From: Hyphomicrobiales bacterium
Lineage (GTDB): Bacteria > Pseudomonadota > Alphaproteobacteria > Rhizobiales > Rhizobiaceae
Reading direction: 5' to 3'
Assembly (NCBI GenBank): GCA_900472295.1
Contig: UCIA01000018.1
Location: 1-41,194 of the forward strand
Length of the DNA stretch: 41,194 bases
Shown: positions 16,076-22,761 of the stretch, one piece after another
Numbering within the stretch: the stretch's first letter is position 1
How the letters are laid out: each line of letters opens with the position of its first letter
Made by a program: the position numbers and the translations under genes
Notes under the pieces: model-generated
What the model was told of the DNA's origin: nothing
What the model saw: the letters and a program-made list of their open reading frames with translations, nothing else
The model's database searches: none

Positions 16076-17983
16076 TCAGACCCCGATGCCGCGCGCTTTG
16101 AGCGCCGCGGCGATCTCGTCGAAGATGACGGGATCGTCGATGGTCGCCGGCATCGCCCATTCTTCCTTGTCGGCGATCTTCTGCATGGTGCCGCGCAAGA
16201 TCTTGCCGGAGCGCGTCTTGGGCAGGCGCTTGATCGTCACCACCGTCTTGAAGGCGGCGACCGGGCCGATCCGCTCACGCACCAATCCCACAACCTCGCT
16301 TGCTATAGCGCCGGTATCGCGGACAACACCGGCATTGAGCACGACGAAGCCGAGCGGTATCTGGCCCTTCAGCTGGTCGGCGATGCCGATAACGGCGCAT
16401 TCGGCGACGTCGGGATGCGCCGAAAGCACCTCTTCCATCGCGCCGGTCGACAGCCGGTGTCCCGCGACGTTGATGATGTCGTCGGTGCGGGACATGACGT
16501 AGAGATAGCCGTCCTCGTCGATCATGCCGGCATCGGCCGTTTTGTAGAAGCCTGGGAATTCCTCGAGATAGGCCTGCCGGAAACGCTCGTCGGCGTTCCA
16601 CAGCGTCGGCAGGCAGCCGGCGGGCAGCGGCAGTTTGACCACCACATTGCCGAGCGTTCCGCTCGGCGCCTCATGGCCGGCATCGTCGACGATGCGAATG
16701 TCGTAGCCTGGCATCGGCACGCCGGGCGAGCCGTATTTCACCGGCAAGAGGCCGAGGCCCGCCGGATTGATGGTCATTGGCGAGCCGGTCTCGGTCTGCC
16801 ACCAATGGTCGACCACCGGCACGTTGAGCTTCTGCTCCGCCCATTTGATGGTTTCGGGGTCGGCGCGCTCGCCGGCGAGGAACAAGGTGCGGAATTTCGA
16901 CAGGTCGTATTTCGCAACGAATTCGCCCTTGGGGTCCTGCCCCTTGATGGCGCGAAAGGCGGTCGGCGCGGTGAACAGCGCGACGACCCCATGCTCGGCA
17001 ATTACGCGCCAATAAGTGCCGGCGTCGGGCGTGCCGATCGGCTTGCCCTCGAACAGCACGCTTGTCGCGCCATGCAGCAGCGGACCGTAGACGATGTAGG
17101 AATGGCCGACCACCCAGCCGACGTCGGATGCCGCCCAGAACACCTCGCCCGGCTTGACGCCGAACTCGTTTTCCATCGTCCATTTGAGCGCGACCATGTG
17201 GCCGCCAGTGTCGCGCACGATGCCCTTCGGCTGGCCGGTCGTACCGGAGGTGTAGATGATGTAGAGCGGATCGGTGGCGAGCACCGGCACGCAGTCGACA
17301 TTGGCGCCGGCCGCGCGTTCGCGGGCCACGGCGTCGGCAAAATCGATGTCGTAATGGTCTTTCAGCTCGCAGCGCAGCTGGTCGCGCTGCAGGATGAGGC
17401 AGGCGTCCGGCTTGTGCTTAGACATCTCGATCGCTCTGTCGAGCAGCGGCTTGTAGGCAACCACGCGGCCGGGCTCCAGGCCGAAGGATGCCGAGATGAT
17501 CAGCTTCGGCTTGGCGTCGTCGATACGGGTGGCAAGTTCATGCGAGGCAAAGCCGCCGAACACCACCGAATGCACCGCGCCGATGCGCGAGCAGGCCAGC
17601 ATGGCGATCGCCGCTTCGGCCACCATCGGCATGTAGATGATGACGCGGTCGCCCTTGCCGACGCCGCGATGCCTGATCACCGAAGCCAGAGCCACCACTT
17701 CGCGCTTCAATTCGGCATAGGTGAATTTCTTGACCGTGCCGGTGATGGCGCTGTCATAGATCAGCGCGATCTGGTCGGCGCGGCCGCCGGCGACATGGCG
17801 GTCGAGAGCATTGAAGCAAGTGTTGCAGGTGGCGCCATTGAACCAGCGCCCGTAAACGCCGGCCTCGGCATCGAACACGCTGGTCCATGGCGAATACCAG
17901 TCGATCGCCTCGGCGGCATCGGCCCAGAATTGTTCCGGATCGCGTTTCCAGCCGTCATAGACCTCGTGGTAGCGTGACGCCAT
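16076..17983 (-). CDS. prpE: Propionyl-CoA synthetase (propionate-CoA ligase)
   Basis: 635 residues, normal for PrpE. The AMP-forming ligase motifs are present: IIYTSGTTGQPKGIVRDTGG (P-loop), WWQTETGSPM, YKTADAGMIDEDGYLYVMSR and the C-terminal catalytic Lys in LPKTRSGKILRG. The N-terminus YHEVYDGWKRDPEQFWADAA and the FNGATCNTCFNALDRHV stretch fit PrpE better than acetyl-CoA synthetase. It activates propionate (and less well acetate) with ATP and CoA. AGGAGG lies 5 bases before the ATG. No methylcitrate-cycle genes are adjacent. Confidence 0.9.
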   Translation of the reverse strand: MASRYHEVYDGWKRDPEQFWADAAEAIDWYSPWTSVFDAEAGVYGRWFNGATCNTCFNALDRHVAGGRADQIALIYDSAITGTVKKFTYAELKREVVALASVIRHRGVGKGDRVIIYMPMVAEAAIAMLACSRIGAVHSVVFGGFASHELATRIDDAKPKLIISASFGLEPGRVVAYKPLLDRAIEMSKHKPDACLILQRDQLRCELKDHYDIDFADAVARERAAGANVDCVPVLATDPLYIIYTSGTTGQPKGIVRDTGGHMVALKWTMENEFGVKPGEVFWAASDVGWVVGHSYIVYGPLLHGATSVLFEGKPIGTPDAGTYWRVIAEHGVVALFTAPTAFRAIKGQDPKGEFVAKYDLSKFRTLFLAGERADPETIKWAEQKLNVPVVDHWWQTETGSPMTINPAGLGLLPVKYGSPGVPMPGYDIRIVDDAGHEAPSGTLGNVVVKLPLPAGCLPTLWNADERFRQAYLEEFPGFYKTADAGMIDEDGYLYVMSRTDDIINVAGHRLSTGAMEEVLSAHPDVAECAVIGIADQLKGQIPLGFVVLNAGVVRDTGAIASEVVGLVRERIGPVAAFKTVVTIKRLPKTRSGKILRGTMQKIADKEEWAMPATIDDPVIFDEIAAALKARGIGV

Positions 17984-18152
17984 TCATGCCTCCTCGGGAA
18001 AACTCCCTATCTTGCAATAGCCTATGCGGGTTTTCCCGGCCATGTCTTCCCCCAAATGCCGTCTCTTTCCCAAAATTGGCGGATGGCTGATCTCGCCTCG
18101 GCCATAAATTGCAGGCACGATGGCCGGGTCTGAAATCGGGGCAGGGTGGGCT

Positions 18153-18962
18153 ATGATGGCGCGGTACAGGGTTGGATCTGCCGGCCTGGCGATGCTGCTT
18201 TCGATAATTTTTTCCACCGCCCAGGCCGGCGATGCCGCGGCGCGGCGCATCATCGGCTTTTCGCCCGACGGCAAATATTTCGCCTTCGAGCAATATGGTG
18301 AGCTCGATGCCGCCGTTTCCGGCTGGTCGCAGATCGATATCATCGACACAAGCACCGACGAATTCGTCGGCGGCAAGCCGATCCTTGTCCTCGACGACTC
18401 GGAAGAGGCGACCAAAACGGTGGAGCAGGCACGGGCTGAGGCGGCAAAGCAGGCAGCGCCCATCCTGGCCAAATATGCCATCGCCGAGCGCGGCAAGCGC
18501 ACGGCCTCCGACAGGTTCACCTTCCCGGACGACGAGGTCGGGTACAACGACATCCCCCGCCTCGAGCAAGCCGCGCAGAAATGGCTGTCGCCGTTCTATG
18601 GTGAAACCCGGATTTCGACCATCCAGCTCGACGAGATCCTTGCCGTCTCGAAGGCTGATTGCTCGGCAAGCTTCGACGATGCCAAGCCAAGCGACCAGGT
18701 TCTTCCAGGCGACAAGACGGGCAAGGCGCGCGGCTTTCGCCTGTCGCTGCAGGGACAGGATGGAAAGCCGTTCAAGGTGCTGCACGAGGACAAGACCGTG
18801 CCCGGCTCGCGCAACTGCCCGACCTCATACAGCCTGTCTGAATCCTACGAATACACTCCGCCCGGCAAACCGACCGTGCTGGCCGTGTTGGTGCAGCGCT
18901 TCAGCCAGGGGTTCGAGGGACGCGATCGCCGCTTCATCGCCGTGACCGGCCAGGCGCACTAA
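18153..18962 (+). CDS. Predicted secreted protein, DUF2259 family
   Basis: About 269 residues. An N-terminal signal peptide runs to ..IIFSTAQAGDA. It is followed by ARRIIGFSPDGKYFAFEQYG and IDIIDTSTDEFVGGKPI, which I recognise as the DUF2259 pattern, a WD/TolB-like beta-propeller start. An Ala/Glu-rich helix (EEATKTVEQARAEAAKQAAP) comes next. Function is unknown; a periplasmic location is likely. ATG at 18153 or 18156 is favoured because the signal peptide begins there; an upstream ATG at 18120 is in frame. It is divergent from prpE. Confidence 0.75.
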   Translation: MMARYRVGSAGLAMLLSIIFSTAQAGDAAARRIIGFSPDGKYFAFEQYGELDAAVSGWSQIDIIDTSTDEFVGGKPILVLDDSEEATKTVEQARAEAAKQAAPILAKYAIAERGKRTASDRFTFPDDEVGYNDIPRLEQAAQKWLSPFYGETRISTIQLDEILAVSKADCSASFDDAKPSDQVLPGDKTGKARGFRLSLQGQDGKPFKVLHEDKTVPGSRNCPTSYSLSESYEYTPPGKPTVLAVLVQRFSQGFEGRDRRFIAVTGQAH

Positions 18963-19044
18963 GCCGCAGCCCGCCCTTTACGGCAGGCAAATGCCGCTCG
19001 CATGACTTGAAGATGGTGCCTTTAGATCGGTCGTTGAGCCGCTG

Positions 19045-19161
19045 TCAGAGCGGCAAAGCCGCCAGCATCAGGCCGACACCACCTGCAATCAAAATGGCGG
19101 CTGCCAAAGCCCTCCTATGGCGTTCGAACGCCGTCGGCGGCCGCTCCCAATTATAACGCAT
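19045..19161 (-). CDS. Small single-pass membrane peptide (38 residues)
   Basis: An ATG at 19161 with GGGGAG 8 bases upstream opens a 39-codon frame that ends in TGA. The product has a basic N-terminus (MRYNWERPPTAFERHRRA) followed by one hydrophobic segment, LAAAILIAGGVGLMLAALPL. Strong ribosome site, positive-inside charge pattern and a single membrane helix support a real gene. I do not recognise the family. The remainder of 18963-19044 shows nothing. Confidence 0.55.
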   Translation of the reverse strand: MRYNWERPPTAFERHRRALAAAILIAGGVGLMLAALPL

Positions 19162-19193
19162 ACACAATGCTCCCCAAAACCCGGCGACTCCAT

Positions 19194-19280
19194 ACCTTAC
19201 TTTAGGTAAGAAAAGCAAGGCCTTGCCGGTTTCCTGCGGCAGGTTTTGCCTCAGGCAACGTTGCCTTTCACCCGCAATTG
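19194..19280. promoter_or_regulatory. Cluster of palindromes upstream of the RiPP operon
   Basis: Within 90 bases lie TACCT/AGGTA arms (19194-19208), the perfect 12-bp palindrome GCAAGGCCTTGC (19215-19226), the perfect 14-bp palindrome AGGCAACGTTGCCT (19253-19266) with an extra TTGCC arm at 19246-19250, and GCAATTGC (19273-19280). They lie between the divergent small membrane-peptide gene and the PqqD-like gene. They may be operators or a shared control region. No clear -35/-10 pair was found in 19281-19470. Confidence 0.35.
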
Positions 19281-19470
19281 CTGACTATTTCTGGGGTGCA
19301 TAGCGGTGCGGAAAACAAAAAGGCGGGTGTGAATCGAGGCGGTTGCTACTCGAGATATGACGCTCTCGTATCCACAGCCCGGCCAAGCTTTGACGGCCAT
19401 GCGATGGACAGCGCTGCATCGCCGCGCTATTTGCTCTCCAGCAAAACTGTACATGGTCTGGAGGGGCTCC

Positions 19471-19758
19471 ATGGCCCAAATCGCTTCTGAAATGGTCCTG
19501 CGGCTGGCGGACGACGCTTCGGTCCAGCATGTCGGCGACGGCGCCGTCGTGCTGCTCGCGCGCAGCGGCCAGCTTTACACCTGCAACGGCACCACCGAGG
19601 CCTTTCTCGACAAGGTCGACGGCGCCCGCAGCCTCGACCAGATCGTCGTCCTGCTCTCCGACGAGTTCGAAGTCGACAAGGATACGCTCGACGAGGACAT
19701 GGCGGCGCTGGCCGCCGAACTGATGAGCGAAGGCATTCTCGCCGACCCGGCTGCATGA
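19471..19758 (+). CDS. PqqD-like RiPP precursor recognition protein (RRE)
   Basis: 95 residues. The winged-helix PqqD pattern is clear: DGAVVLLARSGQLYTCNGTT, then AFLDKVDGARSLDQIVVLL, then DEDMAALAAELMSEGIL. These domains bind the leader of ribosomal peptide precursors and deliver it to the modifying enzymes. In split lasso systems the recognition protein sits directly before the B2 peptidase, as here. The ATG at 19471 has GGAGGGG just upstream (19460-19466); an upstream in-frame ATG at 19357 would add 38 residues without domain content. The stop overlaps the next start (ATGA). Confidence 0.85.
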   Translation: MAQIASEMVLRLADDASVQHVGDGAVVLLARSGQLYTCNGTTEAFLDKVDGARSLDQIVVLLSDEFEVDKDTLDEDMAALAAELMSEGILADPAA

Positions 19759-20192
19759 TGGCGGACGGCGTTTTCCTGCGCGCTCTGTTTCGTGTCCATC
19801 TGTGGGCAAGCGCGCGGCTGATGCCGGTCCTGATCGGCCGTCGCAGCTTCGAGGCGGTGCTGAGATGGGCACCGCTCAGCTCTTCGACCCCCTATCGCGG
19901 CCTGTCGTCGGCCTACATCGTCGCCCGCGTCAACCGCACCGTCCGGCACCCCTGGCTGATGCGCGACCGCCGATGCCTGCGCGAAGGCCTGCTGGCTCAC
20001 CGCTTCCTGCGCCTTGCCGGCTTCGATCCGGACCTGCGTTTCGGCGTCGATCCGAAGTCGATGCAGGCGCCGCGCATGTCGGCGCATTGCTGGGTTTGCC
20101 TTGACGGCCGGCCAGTGGTCTCGGACAGCCTCCCCGGCATGGTGCAGATCTATCGCCATCACGCCGACGCCGGAAAGGCGCACGCCGCTTGA
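19755..20192 (+). CDS. Lasso-type B2 leader peptidase (transglutaminase-like)
   Basis: 145 residues, normal for a stand-alone B2. The cysteine-protease triad region is visible: Cys74 in DRRCLREGLLAHRFLRLAGF, His111 in MSAHCWVCLDG, and an Asp at 117 or 124. The LRFGVDP stretch before the His matches the usual family spacing. B2 enzymes cut the leader from lasso precursors after an RRE protein presents it. It is coupled by 4-base overlaps to both neighbours. No B1-type cyclase (asparagine-synthetase-like) follows, which is abnormal for a lasso locus. Confidence 0.85.
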   Translation: MMADGVFLRALFRVHLWASARLMPVLIGRRSFEAVLRWAPLSSSTPYRGLSSAYIVARVNRTVRHPWLMRDRRCLREGLLAHRFLRLAGFDPDLRFGVDPKSMQAPRMSAHCWVCLDGRPVVSDSLPGMVQIYRHHADAGKAHAA

Positions 20193-21178
20193 CCGGTCAG
20201 GCGGCCACTTTCTGCTATGACCTCAGGGGCCAGGTCATCAGCATCTCGGCCTCGCGAGAAGAACTGTGGCCAAGCTTCGACCTCATGCTCGGCACGTTGC
20301 GTGTGGCCGAGCCCGTCGTTTCAGGTTTCCGCATCAACGTCGTCGAGACGTCGTCGCTGCCCGAAAATCCAGAGGGCAAACTCGCTTTCGACGGCGACGT
20401 GCCGGATGATGGCCACTGCCGGCTGATCGACGGCGGCGGCATCGTTCATCTGATCTTTCCCGGCCTGCAGACCGCCTCGATCAATGCCGATGAGGGCTGG
20501 GCCGAAATCCGCGTTCATCCCGACGTCAAGGTCAAATGGACGCTGCTGATGATGGTGCTGGATGCCGCGCTCGATGCCGGCGGCCAGCACATGCTGCACA
20601 CCGCCGGCCTGACCTTGCCCGGCCGCGAGGCGCTGGTGCTGATCCACGCGCCAAGCGGCACCGGCAAATCGACGACATCGCTGGCGCTGACATCGCAAGG
20701 CTTCGGCCTGTGCTCGGATGACGCCATGATCCTCAAGATCTTGGCCGACGGCGGCACCACGGCCTGGGGCTTGCCGCGCAAGGTGAAGGTCCACCGCCAC
20801 ACGGCGGCAATGCTGCCTTTCGTGGCCCCTTGTCTCGGCGAAAAATGGGACGCCAATGGCGAGCAGGCCGTCTCGCTGGAGCGTCTTGCCGAGATCATCC
20901 GCATCGAGCAGACGGCCGACCGGCCGGTTGCAGCACTGCTTCATCTCGCCCGCTCGGCGGACGCGCAAACCCGGCTCGTACCGATGGCCAGGACCGACGC
21001 CATGGCGGCGCTCGCCGCCGACAATGTCAGGACCGGCATGACCGGTCTTTTGCCGGCGCAGAAGCGTCGCATGGCGACGATCGCGGCGCTGGTCAAAGAG
21101 GTTCCGACCTTCACCTTGGAAGTCGGCGCGAATCCTGCCGAGGCGGCGCCGCTGATTCGCTCGGCGCTGGCGGATTAA
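20189..21178 (+). CDS. HPr-kinase-like protein, probable RiPP precursor kinase
   Basis: 329 residues from a TTG start that overlaps the preceding stop (TTGA). A P-loop, HAPSGTGKSTTSLALTSQ, is at residues 153-170, followed by LCSDDAMIL (Asp177/Asp178), as in the kinase domain of HprK. The N-terminal 140 residues are not the HprK regulatory domain. In paeninodin-type lasso clusters, HprK-like enzymes phosphorylate a serine at the precursor C-terminus. Both precursor peptides here have serines in their short C-terminal parts. A true HPr Ser-kinase acting on the HPr encoded at 25790-26113 is less likely because of the RiPP operon context. Confidence 0.82.
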   Translation: MTGQAATFCYDLRGQVISISASREELWPSFDLMLGTLRVAEPVVSGFRINVVETSSLPENPEGKLAFDGDVPDDGHCRLIDGGGIVHLIFPGLQTASINADEGWAEIRVHPDVKVKWTLLMMVLDAALDAGGQHMLHTAGLTLPGREALVLIHAPSGTGKSTTSLALTSQGFGLCSDDAMILKILADGGTTAWGLPRKVKVHRHTAAMLPFVAPCLGEKWDANGEQAVSLERLAEIIRIEQTADRPVAALLHLARSADAQTRLVPMARTDAMAALAADNVRTGMTGLLPAQKRRMATIAALVKEVPTFTLEVGANPAEAAPLIRSALAD

Positions 21179-21195
21179 CGGCCGGCGCGGCAAGC

Positions 21196-22221
21196 TCAGG
21201 CAAAATTCGGCCTTGCCTTGGCAAGCCGCTGGATCCAGCGGAAGGCGTCGCGGCGAAGCCGCGAATGCATCTTGTCCCTGGAATTGACGCCGAGCAGCGT
21301 ATCGCCGGTGATGAGCCATTTGGCCAAACGAATGGAGAGATCGGGCCTGATGCGGTTGGCCAGTTCGACCGCGCGCGGCGCATCGAACAGGCGCCCCGTT
21401 ACGTTGAGGACCGTCGCCAGCTCGAGCTCGATGCCGCTCATGCGCGCCGCCTCAAACAGCCGCTCCTCGTCCGCCGGCGTTTGCAACGCGCGCACGCCTT
21501 GCAGCGCGTCGACGCAAAGCTGCAGCCGGTGGAATTTGTGCCCGCCAGCGGCATGCACGATGGCGATGGTCAGCAGTGCGGCCGGCGTGTCGGCCTCGTC
21601 GCCATCGATGATCCGCAATTCGCGAAAGCCCAGCGACAGCCGCCGGCGCATACCGGAATCATGCACCAGATTGCCGTGCAGTTCGATCAGCAGGCTGGAA
21701 TTCTCCTTCTCCAGCCATTTGAACTCCTGCAAATCCTGCGACTGCGCTTCGCCGCTCCAAAGCTCGAAGCCGCATCCGGCAATCACCGTGTTGGCCGCCG
21801 CGATGCTGGCCGGCTCGACCAGTATGTCGATGTCGGTGAACGGCCTGTCGGCGGCGTGGCGGTAGAGCTTGCGGGCAAACACCGGACCTTTGACGATGCG
21901 CGCCGGAACGCCGGCGGCGGCGAGCGCCTTCATGATGCGGTCGCCGTGATATTGCAGCAGCATCGACTGGCCGGTCGCCATCGTCGACTGGTCGCGTAGT
22001 TCCGACAGTTTTTGCTGCAAGGCTGCGTCCACCGGCAGTCGGGCGTCGCCGATCTCCCGGAGCTTGCGCAGCATGATCGGCAAAACGCCGTGGAATTCGG
22101 CATTGGCAAGCAGCGCCAGCAAGCTTTCGGCAGCAAGATCGCTGCCAGCAGCAGCCGGTGCCTCCGGATCGGCGAAGGTCAGCAGCAGTTTTTCGTTGGC
22201 AGGCGTAAGTGGTGGCAGCAT
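21196..22221 (-). CDS. Nucleotidyltransferase-family protein of RiPP cluster
   Basis: About 341 residues. The nucleotidyltransferase core shows as ARIVKGPVFARKLY, then RPFTDIDILVEP, with the two metal Asp residues near 130 and 132. A partner His/Asp-rich region follows (LLIELHGNLVHDSGM). It matches the family found beside HprK-like kinases in lasso clusters, where it may add further groups to a phosphorylated peptide. It runs opposite to the other enzymes, with its stop 17 bases from the kinase stop. A TTG one codon earlier is also in frame; no strong ribosome site is visible. Confidence 0.8.
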   Translation of the reverse strand: MLPPLTPANEKLLLTFADPEAPAAAGSDLAAESLLALLANAEFHGVLPIMLRKLREIGDARLPVDAALQQKLSELRDQSTMATGQSMLLQYHGDRIMKALAAAGVPARIVKGPVFARKLYRHAADRPFTDIDILVEPASIAAANTVIAGCGFELWSGEAQSQDLQEFKWLEKENSSLLIELHGNLVHDSGMRRRLSLGFRELRIIDGDEADTPAALLTIAIVHAAGGHKFHRLQLCVDALQGVRALQTPADEERLFEAARMSGIELELATVLNVTGRLFDAPRAVELANRIRPDLSIRLAKWLITGDTLLGVNSRDKMHSRLRRDAFRWIQRLAKARPNFA

Positions 22222-22245
22222 CAACCCGGATAACGTTGGCCTAAT

Positions 22246-22333
22246 GGAGCAATTCCAGGAAAAGTGTGAAGCGGTTTTCCGTCCGGAATTGCGTCAAACA
22301 AGAAGCTAGAGCAGTTCGCCATTTCGGCGAACT
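22246..22333. repeat. Rhizobial palindromic intergenic repeat, copy 2 (inverted)
   Basis: 22246-22312 is nearly identical to the reverse complement of the right half of the repeat at 14761-14865; shared stretches include CGGTTTTCCGTCCGGAATTG. The last part is a perfect hairpin: AGTTCGCC (22313-22320), loop ATTTC, GGCGAACT (22326-22333). It lies between the nucleotidyltransferase start and the precursor genes, so it may lie in the 5' region of one or both transcripts. Confidence 0.75.
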
Positions 22334-22410
22334 CCTCCAGAGGAGGGCGTATGTTGCAGAAAAGCATGCATGAAGCCAGCATATGGTGGCAGAACCGGCT
22401 CATGAATTGA
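22334..22410 (+). other. Possible 19-codon leader ORF with hairpin over its ribosome site
   Basis: An ATG at 22351 preceded by GGAGG (22342-22346) opens a 20-codon frame ending in TGA at 22408-22410, product MLQKSMHEASIWWQNRLMN. The GGAGG can pair with CCTCC (22334-22338) over a 3-base loop, so the ribosome site would be hidden in a hairpin. The peptide resembles nothing I know. It lies 53 bases before precursor A and might be a regulatory leader. Spacing between GGAGG and ATG is short (4 bases). Confidence 0.35.
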
Positions 22411-22434
22411 CTTTCTGCGGTTTCCGTCCATTCT
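22407..22434 (+). promoter_or_regulatory. Weak candidate promoter for the precursor genes
   Basis: TTGACT (22407-22412) is a good -35 match. A 16-base spacer leads to CATTCT (22429-22434), a poor -10. It would start transcription near 22441, just before the precursor A ribosome site. The tandem precursors need their own promoter because the gene upstream is on the other strand. This exact assignment is tentative. Confidence 0.3.
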
Positions 22435-22463
22435 TTTGCGCTGGAACCAAAGGGTGTTTGGAA

Positions 22464-22553
22464 ATGACCAAGAAAAAGTATGAGGCGCCCGTGCTGCGCA
22501 GGGCGGGAAAATTGTCCAGCCTGGTTGCTGGTGGGCAGTCAAAGCAGATCTAG
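22464..22553 (+). CDS. RiPP precursor peptide A, lasso-like leader, amber-terminated
   Basis: 29 residues. AAAGGG upstream (22449-22454) serves as ribosome site. The leader is MTKKKYEAPVLRRAGKLSSL, with Tyr6, Pro9, Leu11 and Gly15 matching the lasso leader rule Y-x2-P-x-L-x3-G. The position usually held by Thr (-2) is Val21. The predicted core after Ala22 is only GGQSKQI, too short for a lasso fold. The stop is TAG; translating past it gives DFRDFGLAEA and then TGA at 22584-22586, so the extended core would have Asp at position 9. Too small for most gene callers. The tandem homologue at 22651 supports it as real. Confidence 0.78.
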   Translation: MTKKKYEAPVLRRAGKLSSLVAGGQSKQI

Positions 22554-22650
22554 GACTTCCGCGACTTCGGTTTGGCTGAAGCCTGAGCGCCGGCCGTGCG
22601 ATTGACGTCGTCAGGGCCGCTACTGGACTTGCCGGCAAAGGGGGAATGCG

Positions 22651-22743
22651 ATGATCAAGAAGCCATACGAGGCGCCTGTGCTGCGCAAGGCGGGCAAGCT
22701 GTCCAGTGTCGTGGCGAGTGGTCCGTCCGGTCCCTCAGGCTGA
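22651..22743 (+). CDS. RiPP precursor peptide B, lasso-like leader
   Basis: 30 residues, with AAAGGGGG (22637-22644) as ribosome site. The first 20 residues, MIKKPYEAPVLRKAGKLSSV, are nearly those of precursor A, with the same Tyr6, Pro9, Leu11 and Gly15. The rest is VA followed by SGPSGPSG, a Ser/Gly/Pro repeat with three serines and no Asp or Glu. It therefore cannot form the isopeptide ring of a lasso peptide. The serines are candidate sites for the HprK-like kinase. It ends 18 bases before the convergent dhaK stop. Confidence 0.8.
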   Translation: MIKKPYEAPVLRKAGKLSSVVASGPSGPSG

Positions 22744-22761
22744 TCGGCTAGCGTCTCAGCC

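Noticed and set aside
16415..17977. 520-codon plus-strand open frame opposite prpE
   Set aside because: It mirrors a complete, motif-rich acyl-CoA synthetase gene on the minus strand and shows no recognisable protein family.
20189..21178. Bona fide HPr(Ser) kinase/phosphorylase controlling the HPr at 25790-26113
   Set aside because: The N-terminal half differs from HprK, and the gene is translationally coupled to a PqqD-B2 pair, which points to a RiPP kinase.
19471..22743. Calling the RiPP locus a standard lasso peptide cluster
   Set aside because: No asparagine-synthetase-like cyclase is encoded in the window, precursor B lacks any Asp/Glu after the leader, and both annotated cores are too short for a threaded ring.
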